Positions 52,198 through 60,212 of a stretch of DNA of 64,000 bases are shown here, piece after piece. The translations under genes and the position numbers were made by a program. The notes under the pieces were generated by a model, which ran no database searches, was not told the DNA's origin, and saw only the letters and a list, made by a program, of their open reading frames with translations. Numbering within the stretch: position 1 is the stretch's first letter; the number at the start of each line of letters is the position of its first letter. Origin of the DNA: Abditibacterium sp. (GTDB lineage Bacteria > Armatimonadota > Abditibacteriia > Abditibacteriales > Abditibacteriaceae); assembly GCA_030448265.1 (NCBI GenBank), contig JAUJNG010000001.1, positions 152,490 to 216,489 of the forward strand, read 5' to 3'.

Positions 52198-55100
52198 TCA
52201 CACCGTCCGGCACAGCGAAACGCGGCCCAGATCGCCAAACGACACCATGCAGTAGCGGTCGCGCCAATCGGCCGCTTCCACCTCACGGCGCGCCCATTTT
52301 TGCAGCCACTCGGCGTCTTCCCTCGTGGTATCGGGCGTCGGCGCGAAGTGAGTCGGGCCGACCTGGGGCAGTTCGCCCGCGAGGTGATGGTGCGGCCCCA
52401 GCAAATTTCGCAGTGTGCCGAACAGCGTGATGGATAGCTCGCGCCCGCGCAGCGCCGCTTCGTCCAATTCGACTTCCAGAGGATGCGTCGCAAAATGACC
52501 GACGACGCGCCCATCCACTTCGACCTGCGCCACCGGCGCATCCAGATGAGACAAACACAGCACCGCGCGCCCAGGCTTATGCGCGGCGCCGTTGAGAGCG
52601 TGCGGCAAATCGGTCGAAAAACGCAGCCGACCCGCGTAAAACGGCATTTCCTGCGTCGTGGTGTCGCCCCACGCCAAGCGGCTCGGCTCGGTGAGTGCGA
52701 ACGGGCCATCGAAGCACTGCACGCCGATGGGCGGCAGTTCGTAGCGCTCCCACAACGGCGAAACGGGTTTTTCTTCCAAAACGCGACCCCGCGCGCCGAA
52801 GTCGCCCACGAGGTAAAGCGACTCGATTTCGGTTCCGTAGCGCGTGGGCGCGTCGTGGATGCTGGACAAATCGCCAGGTTGAAACCGCGGACAGTGCAAC
52901 TCGATTTCATTGGCGCCTTCGCATAGCTGGCCGGAAATGTCAATCGGCAGCCATCGAATGTCGCGCCAGAACGGTAAACCGGCATATTCAACCCGTTTTT
53001 TGTTGAGGGTGATGCGATAACGTTCGGGATGCTCGACAACCAGGTGAAGCCGCCGACTGGGGGAAAGTCCGGCGACTTGCACTGGATAGCGCAGCCAGAG
53101 CGGGCCGGTGTATTTGAGCGCATTGAGATGATTTTGAATCGCGATCACCGGCAGCGCCCGCTCCGACCACAGCCCGTCTGCGGAAACTTTGAAAAAGGCG
53201 TAATCGAGGGTCAGAGCGTTGTCATCTAAGCGCTCAATGCGCCATGTTTGGGACGATAATTCGCTTTCGGACACCGTTTTTGAGGGCGTTAAAACCACGC
53301 CGCGCGCTTGCGATGATCGAGGTGAAAGCCGCAGCAGATGGCCTTGCGTGGGCGCAAACGGCAGCCGCACTCGCAACGCGCCGTCTTCGTTTTCGCTGTG
53401 CAAAACCCGCTCGGTTCCGTCGCGGGTGTCCAGAACCGAAGCCGTTGCCCATTCTCCAGCCAGACGCACCTGCGCTTCGAAAGCGTGAAAGCGGCTCAGG
53501 TTGGTAAAAAAGACCAACCGTTCGGCGCCCTCTTCGCCTTCCAAATCGCGGGTGTGAACCCACAACAAACGCGCATCTTCGGTCGACAAATCCTCGATTT
53601 CAACCGCAGCGGGAACCGCCTCGCGCAACGTCCCCGCCAGGTTCTTCAGCGCAACTGCGGGCATGCTTTGCAGCCACTTTTCCAGGCGCGGCGAGGCTTC
53701 GCCGTCCAGCCAGCGCGGCGCCTCGCCGCAGCGCACGATGCAGCCGCCCGCTTGTTGAAATTCTTCCAGCAAATCAAGCGTGGAAGTCGCCATCGTCGCC
53801 ATCGCGGGCACGATGACGGCAGGATATTCCATCTGCCCGACGCGCAAAAAAGCCCGTTCCTGATGATGGGAAACGCTCCCGTCCTGGGCCAAGATGGTTT
53901 CGTCGCCAAAATCCCACGTCCGTTGCGCGCCCAAAAGCGCGTTGGTGACGGCCTTGAACTCCTCGTCCAGGGCTTCGATTTGCGCCCTGGCTTCGGGTAG
54001 CGTCGGGTTCCAGTCCCACTGGTGGTGCTCGCCCGCCAAACCCTGAGCATCATCAATTTGGGAGCGCGTTTGCCACAAGGCGAAGCTCGATTCCTGCGGA
54101 TGAAGCACCAGGGCTTCGGCGTGATAGCGGCCCTGCGACAGCGCCACGCACAGGCGCGAAAGCGGGTCGTCCACGATGCGGTTCAAGTCCCACCAGGGCT
54201 GCTGGTAGAACATATTTTGTGGGTAGTCGCGCTTGCGGCAGCCGCTCATGGTGTAAAGGCAGAGATGGTGGTTGAGCAAATTCACGCCGAGCGCGATTTG
54301 CTGACAGGCGATCCACCAGCGGTCTTCAAAAGACAAACTGCCGCCCGCCACGCCGTAAAGTTCGGATAGCATCCGCTCTTTGCCGCTCTGGTTGACGACG
54401 CTCTGGCACTGTTTGGCGGTGTGGCGCTCCTCGATCTGGCGGCCCAGATGGTCGATGCCAGGAATGCCCTGATGACGGTAGTTGGGCATTACCTTGACGC
54501 CCCACAATTGCTGGCCGTAAAGATGGCCTTCGAGCATATAATGCCCCGTCAGGGGAAGGCCGTGCGCCTGGCACCAGTCTCCCAACTGGCGGGAAAAGTG
54601 GGTTTCAAAGAGGTCGTTGACGACGCGGAAATAGTGCAGCCGAAAGCGCGGCGCGGCGGGCGTTTCGACGAAGAGAAGCGCGAGATGCGGCGTCGGGTCG
54701 TAGCCATGCATCTCTTGGAAACGCGCGATAAGTCCAGGCGTGAAGGGCACCGCGCCCTGGGGCAGACGCCCGCGAAAAATGGTGCAGGGTTCGTCGGTGA
54801 ACTGCGCCATGATGAGGTCGCCGTAATCGTCGCCGTAGCGCGCGAAATACGGCTCGTAGGCGTCGTCCAGAAAGCGGCGCATCGCCTCGGCGCTCATCAA
54901 ATCGGCGTAGCAGGTGCCGTTGAACCAGTCGTCGCCCAGCGGCGAAATGTAAGAGTAAACCTGCAAACCACCCTGCGGCGCGGCCAGTGGTTCGGCCCCA
55001 AACGGCACGGTTTGCCCGACGGGACGCGCGATCAAGCCCTTGTTGCGATAAGCGGCATCAGCCAGAGGCACCGTGCCGCCGTTGTAGCCCGAAGGCCATT

Positions 55101-55401
55101 TGTCCTCGTCGTAAAGCCAGACCTTGATTCCGGCGCGGCGACACGCTTCGATAGTGGCGTCGCAGGCCGCAAACCATTCTTCGCCCAGATAAGGCGTTAG
55201 CAAACCGACGCGCGAATGAATGAAGCCGCCGCCCAGCCCCGCCTGGGCCATGAGATGCACCTGGCGGCTCACTTCCTCCGGTTCCATACGCTCGTTCCAG
55301 CTCCAAAACGGCACGGGGCGGTATTCGGCGGAGGGATGAGCGAAAAGATCAAGCCAGGCCGTTGTGGAGTGCTGCACTGGCGCGAGTGTAGGGCGGCTCA
55401 T
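52198..55401 (-). CDS. large GH106-like glycoside hydrolase
   Basis: A 1067-aa protein related to GH106 alpha-L-rhamnosidases. The barrel begins with EYRPVPFWSWNERMEPEEVS, GGGFIHSRVGLLTPYLGEEW and IKVWLYDEDKWPSGYNGG. Likely catalytic acidic residues are in MAQFTDEPCTIF (about 205) and ERMLSELYGVAGGSLSF (about 350). The C-terminal third is beta-rich with a galactose-binding-like domain (PFYAGRLRFSTDLP, VAQVEVDGRVVGHFATHPLE). No signal peptide is visible, so it may act in the cytoplasm. ATG 55401 starts just before the domain. It follows the DUF1559 gene by 130 bp and precedes the GH99-like gene by 70 bp on the same strand. Confidence 0.82.
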   Translation of the reverse strand: MSRPTLAPVQHSTTAWLDLFAHPSAEYRPVPFWSWNERMEPEEVSRQVHLMAQAGLGGGFIHSRVGLLTPYLGEEWFAACDATIEACRRAGIKVWLYDEDKWPSGYNGGTVPLADAAYRNKGLIARPVGQTVPFGAEPLAAPQGGLQVYSYISPLGDDWFNGTCYADLMSAEAMRRFLDDAYEPYFARYGDDYGDLIMAQFTDEPCTIFRGRLPQGAVPFTPGLIARFQEMHGYDPTPHLALLFVETPAAPRFRLHYFRVVNDLFETHFSRQLGDWCQAHGLPLTGHYMLEGHLYGQQLWGVKVMPNYRHQGIPGIDHLGRQIEERHTAKQCQSVVNQSGKERMLSELYGVAGGSLSFEDRWWIACQQIALGVNLLNHHLCLYTMSGCRKRDYPQNMFYQQPWWDLNRIVDDPLSRLCVALSQGRYHAEALVLHPQESSFALWQTRSQIDDAQGLAGEHHQWDWNPTLPEARAQIEALDEEFKAVTNALLGAQRTWDFGDETILAQDGSVSHHQERAFLRVGQMEYPAVIVPAMATMATSTLDLLEEFQQAGGCIVRCGEAPRWLDGEASPRLEKWLQSMPAVALKNLAGTLREAVPAAVEIEDLSTEDARLLWVHTRDLEGEEGAERLVFFTNLSRFHAFEAQVRLAGEWATASVLDTRDGTERVLHSENEDGALRVRLPFAPTQGHLLRLSPRSSQARGVVLTPSKTVSESELSSQTWRIERLDDNALTLDYAFFKVSADGLWSERALPVIAIQNHLNALKYTGPLWLRYPVQVAGLSPSRRLHLVVEHPERYRITLNKKRVEYAGLPFWRDIRWLPIDISGQLCEGANEIELHCPRFQPGDLSSIHDAPTRYGTEIESLYLVGDFGARGRVLEEKPVSPLWERYELPPIGVQCFDGPFALTEPSRLAWGDTTTQEMPFYAGRLRFSTDLPHALNGAAHKPGRAVLCLSHLDAPVAQVEVDGRVVGHFATHPLEVELDEAALRGRELSITLFGTLRNLLGPHHHLAGELPQVGPTHFAPTPDTTREDAEWLQKWARREVEAADWRDRYCMVSFGDLGRVSLCRTV

Positions 55402-55531
55402 GATAAAGAGGAAAACAAAAGGCGCGCCGACAACGAGGAAGGCGCGCCTCTGACTGGTAACAGAACACCGGAGGCGAATGAGTTGCGGGATTGAAATGAC
55501 CCCCGCCAAGCCTTTCGGCGTGATTTGGACG

Positions 55532-56302
55532 TCACTGGCAGACGCCAGTGCCGGTTTTGCTACTGCATTCGGGATGCATTTGCCACGAGTTGTTGTAGTA
55601 AAACGCCGAAGGACGCAACGCCTTGACGTGACCGTCGGCGTAAAGCAGGTTCGTCGTCTCCAGATGGCGCGGCGTTGGCCCCATGAAGTTGTTGTTAGCG
55701 GGATTGTTGACAACCGTCGTATAAGGGGCGACGGCATCGACCATCATCCGCAACCCGCTAAAGGGTTTGAGAGGCGAATTCAAAAGCACGGTTCCGTTGG
55801 GGCCGGTCGGTGCCGAGCCAGCATCAGCCATGTAAGCCAGCGTCGAGGTTGAAGCGATGGCGGCTTCATTCAGTCCGCTGAGCGCACCGCTCACACGGAC
55901 GTTAACCGCATAAGACACGTGGAAACCGCTTGGCGGCGCGTAAGCTGGGGTATTACCCGCGGGAGCCGTGTCGGAGTCGCTGGGACACACGAAAATTTGA
56001 CGGCTTTTCAGGTAAGGATCTATGGTGAAATACCAGTTGCGCCGCGCAGTGGGGTTGGCCACTTCATTGTGGCCAAACGGATACGCCCCATCGTGATCTT
56101 GCACATATTGCAGCACAGCGAGACCCATTTGTTTGAGGTTGGACTGGCAGGACGTTCGGCGCGCGTTTTCCCGCGCGCGTCCAAAAACCGGAAAGAGGAT
56201 GGCTGCCAGAATTGCAATGATGGCTATGACCACCAAAAGTTCGATCAGGGTAAAGCCCTTCGGGGCGAGGTCTCGCCGTGTGGAACAATCGTAGAATTTC
56301 AT
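55532..56302 (-). CDS. DUF1559 prepilin-like protein, copy 2
   Basis: A 256-aa pseudopilin with the same N-terminal signal as copy 1 ([20 protein letters not shown], about 14-33) and the same [16 protein letters not shown] stretch. The globular part differs, with [12 protein letters not shown] and the C-terminal [18 protein letters not shown] motif. GAGGAG stands about 11 bases before the ATG. It is the first gene after the GntR-type regulator and leads the GH106/GH99 run. Both DUF1559 genes in the window therefore sit inside regulated carbohydrate loci. Confidence 0.9.
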   Translation of the reverse strand: MKFYDCSTRRDLAPKGFTLIELLVVIAIIAILAAILFPVFGRARENARRTSCQSNLKQMGLAVLQYVQDHDGAYPFGHNEVANPTARRNWYFTIDPYLKSRQIFVCPSDSDTAPAGNTPAYAPPSGFHVSYAVNVRVSGALSGLNEAAIASTSTLAYMADAGSAPTGPNGTVLLNSPLKPFSGLRMMVDAVAPYTTVVNNPANNNFMGPTPRHLETTNLLYADGHVKALRPSAFYYNNSWQMHPECSSKTGTGVCQ

Positions 56303-56583
56303 GGTGATGTTCTCCTCACTTTACGCCGCTGCTGACTCCGTAGGTGAAGATAATTTGGTTGCAGACCCCACTCTTTAGCAGCAAAGCCAGGCAAGCTACA
56401 TCGCGCTATATAGCAGCCGTGGTCATTACAGTATACCCATCTCGTTCAATTTCTAAACATTGTGCTGGAAATTTTTCTAATAATTTTGGGAAATAATCTG
56501 CCGTAGGGAGTGCAGCGCCTGGCAGATGGTCACAGGGACAAAGCAATGAGCGAGTCGAAGCAGTGCCTTGGTTTCCCTGCGGC
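56303..56583. other. promoter region of DUF1559 copy 2
   Basis: No gene visible. The stretch is more AT-rich (56440-56510) than its surroundings and should hold the promoter of the DUF1559-GH106-GH99 run. I found no copy of the LacI palindrome in it. Confidence 0.4.
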
Positions 56584-57666
56584 TCAGTGCGCCGGAGCGG
56601 CAACGCTGGCGCGTTCGATGAGGTGCGGCTCGACCAGTCGCAAACGGTCGGCGGGGTGGAGGCGACCGGCGGCAGCGGCTTCGAGCATCTCCAGTGCAAA
56701 GATGATGTGCTGCTCGATATGGACGTCAATGCAGGTGACGGGCGGGTGCGAAAATGCCATGAGCGGGCTGTCGCCAGAGTTGACGAAGGAAATTCGCTGC
56801 GGCACGGGCCAACCGGCATCGCGGCAGGCGGCCAGAGCGGGAACGGCGAGTTCGTCGGCCACGCAAATCAGCGCGGTGGCATCGCCGCCGCGAAGATAAG
56901 CGCGCATCGCATCGTAAACCGCTTCGGAAACGCAGGCGTGGCGACTAGGCCGCGCCACGATCAGGCGCCGCTCCAACTCGGAGGCCGAGACTTCGCCGCT
57001 GAAACAGGCTCGCCAGGCGGCGATTTGGACGTGTTCAACGGCGTGTTCGGGATGGGCGCTGAGCAGGGCGATGGCGCGGTGCCCCGCTTCCTTGAGATGG
57101 GCGACGGCAAGGCGAATCGCCTGTGAATCGTCGGCCAGAACCGAGGGCACACCCACGCTGTCGAGACGGTTGCCAATTAAAACGGCGCGCCCCCGCGCCA
57201 TCTGCATCGTGGCGCCCAAGGGGCCTTGCAGCTCGGGGCCGCCTGGCAAAACGAGGGCGAAATCGCCTTCTTCGATGGCGCGCACTGCCGGACGCACATG
57301 GTTGCCATGCAAGCGGATGAGGTGCGGCCTCCAGCCGCGCGCTTCGGCCTGCGCCGTGCCGAAACGTAAAAACGCCTTATTGCTCGAAGTGTCGTTGGCG
57401 GGACAAATGAGGTTCAGCGTGGTGGTCGAAAGGCGGCGCGCGGCGTGCGAGCGGATAAAAGTGCCCGCGCGGGAGCGGCGCTCCAGCAGGTCGGATTCCA
57501 CCATTTCCGAAACCGCGCGCCGCGCCGTCATGTAGGAGACGCCAAAGCGGTCGGCCAACTCCCGTTCGGCGGGCAGACGCTGATCGGGAGGAAATTCACC
57601 GGAGCGAATCGCTGCCACAATGGAGTCGCGCACCTGCTGATGTTTGGCGGTGGCGTTGCTTTTCAT
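56584..57666 (-). CDS. GntR-type HTH regulator with LacI-like effector domain
   Basis: A 360-aa hybrid regulator. Residues 5-72 are a GntR winged helix: VRDSIVAAIRSGEFPPDQRL, ELADRFGVSYMTARRAVSEM and RRSRAGTFI. From about 85 a periplasmic-binding-like domain follows as in LacI/GalR proteins (GRAVLIGNRLDSVGVPSVLA, HLKEAGHRAIALL, TALICVADELAVPAL). AGGAAGGTGA stands upstream of the ATG. The C-terminus has LRLVEPHLIERASV. It probably senses a sugar from the adjacent hydrolases and controls both itself and the neighbouring runs. Confidence 0.88.
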   Translation of the reverse strand: MKSNATAKHQQVRDSIVAAIRSGEFPPDQRLPAERELADRFGVSYMTARRAVSEMVESDLLERRSRAGTFIRSHAARRLSTTTLNLICPANDTSSNKAFLRFGTAQAEARGWRPHLIRLHGNHVRPAVRAIEEGDFALVLPGGPELQGPLGATMQMARGRAVLIGNRLDSVGVPSVLADDSQAIRLAVAHLKEAGHRAIALLSAHPEHAVEHVQIAAWRACFSGEVSASELERRLIVARPSRHACVSEAVYDAMRAYLRGGDATALICVADELAVPALAACRDAGWPVPQRISFVNSGDSPLMAFSHPPVTCIDVHIEQHIIFALEMLEAAAAGRLHPADRLRLVEPHLIERASVAAPAH

Positions 57667-57699
57667 TGTCTGTCACCTTCCTCTGCCCCTTGGCACTCG

Positions 57700-57729
57700 G
57701 TAGCAGTTTTGTCTCCAATCTCCTGCTAC
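57700..57729. promoter_or_regulatory. inverted repeat between AKR and GntR genes
   Basis: GTAGCAG and CTGCTAC flank 16 bases. The right arm overlaps the aldo/keto reductase stop codon and the left arm lies 34 bp before the GntR gene. It may be the GntR operator or a weak hairpin. Confidence 0.4.
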
Positions 57730-58700
57730 TCATCTGCGGCGCTTACGCGCCCCAGGATATGGTCAATGAGAAGCATTTGTTCGGTTGAGAGCGGCCCAAA
57801 TTCCATCGCGCCCGCGTTTTCTTCGACCTGGGCGACCGTTTTGAAGCCAGGAATGGGAACCATGACCGCACTGCGTGCCCACAACCAAGCCAGGGCGCCC
57901 TGCGCGAGACTGCGCCCACCACTGGTCAGCACGTCGCGCAACTCTTCGATTTGGCCGAGCATGACGGCCTGGCGACCCGTTTTGAAATCGAAATTACGCC
58001 GCACATCGTTTGCAGGCAGCTTACTGTCGGGCGAAAACTTGCCCGTCAGCACCCCCATTGCCAACGGCCCGCGCAGAATGCTGGCCAGATCGTGCTTTTC
58101 GCAAACCGCCAGGGTCTGCTCGTTGCCCCCGAACACGTTGAACGCCTGCTGAATGGCGACGCAGTGCGGGCTTTGGGCAAAAAGGTCGGCGCGGGTGGGG
58201 TCATCGGTGCTCCACCCGATGAAGCGCACCTTGCCTGCCTCCACCAGTTCTTCAAAAACGGCCAGCACTTCGGGCGCCTTTTGCAGGTCGTAATTGCCGA
58301 GGTGGAATTGGTATAAATCGATGGTGTCGGTATTCAACCGGCGCAGACTTTCTTCGCAGCAGCGCCGGATATAGTGTGGATCCCCGTTTTCCCCTGGCGC
58401 TTGGCGCGTTTCCTCGACATAAGTATAGCCCGCTTTGGTGGCAATCACGATGCGGTCGCGCTGGTCTCCCAATGCCCTGGCGATCAGTGTTTCGGAGTGC
58501 CCCGACCCGTAAACATCCGCCGTATCGTAAAAAGTCACGCCCAAATCGAAGGCGCGGCGCAGGGCGCGCACCGATTCTTCATCGTTGACCTCTCCCCAGC
58601 CTATGGGATTATCGCCCCGCCGATTGGGGCCACCGATGGCCCAGCAACCCATGCCCAGCGCGCTGATTTCAACGCCACTTCGTCCTAATTTGCGTTTCAT
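57726..58700 (-). CDS. aldo/keto reductase
   Basis: A 324-aa AKR with NADPH-dependent carbonyl reductase fold. The tetrad is visible: Asp in FDLGVTFYDTADVYGSGHSE (about 54), Tyr in the same segment, Lys in RIVIATKAGYT (about 88) and His in IDLYQFHLGNYD (about 132). The cofactor-binding C-terminus has VMVPIPGFKTVAQVEENAGA. The start overlaps the sulfatase stop by four bases (ATGA), so both are translated from one mRNA. A role in sugar or aldehyde conversion in the polysaccharide locus is inferred. Confidence 0.92.
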   Translation of the reverse strand: MKRKLGRSGVEISALGMGCWAIGGPNRRGDNPIGWGEVNDEESVRALRRAFDLGVTFYDTADVYGSGHSETLIARALGDQRDRIVIATKAGYTYVEETRQAPGENGDPHYIRRCCEESLRRLNTDTIDLYQFHLGNYDLQKAPEVLAVFEELVEAGKVRFIGWSTDDPTRADLFAQSPHCVAIQQAFNVFGGNEQTLAVCEKHDLASILRGPLAMGVLTGKFSPDSKLPANDVRRNFDFKTGRQAVMLGQIEELRDVLTSGGRSLAQGALAWLWARSAVMVPIPGFKTVAQVEENAGAMEFGPLSTEQMLLIDHILGRVSAADE

Positions 58701-60151
58701 AGAGATTCCCCCTCAAACAGTTCGGCTTTGTGTTCCAGGCCGTTCCACCACGCTTCCAACTGCTCTCGCAACGCTAACACTGTCTTCTGATGCGACGCTT
58801 CGCCCCACAAATTGCGCTTTTCCTGTGGATCGGCTTCGAGGTCGAACAGGTTGCCGTCGGCGTGGGCGGGCGAGAGGCGCTTTCCGTCGCGCATCCAGCT
58901 TTCGTCCAGGCGAAAGCGCGCGGTGCGAATCGCCAAACGTAAGGTGAACCAGTGCGGGCGCTTTTCGGGCAGTAAATCTTCGCGTTGCAATAAAACGCTG
59001 TTTTGGTTGGGCCAGCCGATTTGCCCGAAAACGGCGTCGGGCGCCGCGACCTGGGCATCGAACAAGTCGCGCCCGCGCCAGTTGCGGGGCGCGAGATGGG
59101 AAAGTCCGGCCAGACCCAGCAACGTGCGGCCCATGTCGAGCAGTTCGCAGCCTTCACTTCGCACTTCGCCCTGGGGCAGATGTTGGGGCCACGACCACAC
59201 GAATGGCACGCGCCACACTTCGGCGTCAAAATAGCCTTTTTCGCCCGCGCCCCATTCGCCCAGCGCTTTGCCGTGATCGGACGAAAAACAGATAATCGTG
59301 TCCTCTTCCAACCCCAGAGCCTGGAGCGCCGCCAAGAGGCGCCCAACTTCGTAATCCACGTAAGCGCACAATCCCATATAATCCTTCCAAATCTGGCGAA
59401 TTTGCTCGCGCGAAAGTTCGCTCATTTTATCTTCGTCAGCGATTTCGCGGTTATAGAGAGCGCGGCTGCGGTAAGCCTGCTCGTCATAAAACTGAATCGG
59501 GATTTCGTCGGGGTGGTAAAGCCGGTCGAAGGGCGGCGGCGCCAGAACCGGCGTGTGAGGCCAGTTATGCGAAACGCGCACCAAAAACGGGCGATTGGCG
59601 TCGCGCCCGTCGCGCAGCCATTCGATGGCCCAGTCAGTGATGGTGTGGCTTGGATTGGGCGCGAACGTTGGATAAGTTCCCGCCAAAATGAGCGGGTCAA
59701 CGCGGTGCATTTTGATGACGTGATGCTCCGCCTCGTCGTAGCGCGGGTTGAGAGCGAACGGCCCCGCGTAGTCGCTTAAATCGCTCATCGGCTCGACGCG
59801 CTCCCAGATCGGGTGTTTGGGCGTGTGCGCTTTGCCGAAAGTGAGAGTTTGATACCCGCCAACGCGCGCCAAAATTTCGGGGAAAGTCTCGGTCTGGGGC
59901 GGAAAAATGCCGTCGCAGCCCGCGACGTTGTTGAACAGCACGTTGATTTCGGACGGATAGCGGCCCGTGAGCTGCGACGAGCGCGACGGCACGCAAACCG
60001 GCGACTGGCAAACCGCGTTTTGAAACGTCACGCCTCGCCGCGCCAGTTCGTCCAGATTGGGCGTTTTGGCCCACGCCGAGCCATAGCAGCCGAGAGAATC
60101 GGGCCGTTGCTCGTCGGTTTGAATCCACAGAATGTTAGGATGGCGCGGCAT
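58697..60151 (-). CDS. type I sulfatase
   Basis: A 484-aa formylglycine-dependent sulfatase. The N-terminus RHPNILWIQTDEQRPDSLGC carries the first metal-binding Asp. The maturation motif is CVPSRSSQLTGRYP (C-x-P-S-R, about 58-71), and KAHTPKHP and FSSDHGKALGEWG (about 298) give further active-site residues. No signal peptide is seen with ATG 60151; AAAGGA lies ten bases upstream. A strong palindrome precedes it. It likely removes sulfate esters from the sugar processed by this cluster. It overlaps the AKR gene by four bases. The required formylglycine-generating enzyme is not in the window. Confidence 0.9.
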   Translation of the reverse strand: MPRHPNILWIQTDEQRPDSLGCYGSAWAKTPNLDELARRGVTFQNAVCQSPVCVPSRSSQLTGRYPSEINVLFNNVAGCDGIFPPQTETFPEILARVGGYQTLTFGKAHTPKHPIWERVEPMSDLSDYAGPFALNPRYDEAEHHVIKMHRVDPLILAGTYPTFAPNPSHTITDWAIEWLRDGRDANRPFLVRVSHNWPHTPVLAPPPFDRLYHPDEIPIQFYDEQAYRSRALYNREIADEDKMSELSREQIRQIWKDYMGLCAYVDYEVGRLLAALQALGLEEDTIICFSSDHGKALGEWGAGEKGYFDAEVWRVPFVWSWPQHLPQGEVRSEGCELLDMGRTLLGLAGLSHLAPRNWRGRDLFDAQVAAPDAVFGQIGWPNQNSVLLQREDLLPEKRPHWFTLRLAIRTARFRLDESWMRDGKRLSPAHADGNLFDLEADPQEKRNLWGEASHQKTVLALREQLEAWWNGLEHKAELFEGESL

Positions 60152-60169
60152 GAGAAAATTTCCTTTGCA

Positions 60170-60205
60170 CTGCAGAGGGACACGGCACGCCGTGTCCCTC
60201 TGCAG
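60170..60205. terminator. 36-bp perfect palindrome between glycosidase and sulfatase
   Basis: CTGCAGAGGGACACGGC and its exact complement flank a two-base AC centre. The 17-bp arms make the strongest hairpin in the window. There is no T-run, so besides attenuation of the operon it may be a REP-type element or a protein-binding site. Confidence 0.6.
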
Positions 60206-60212
60206 ACGGTTT

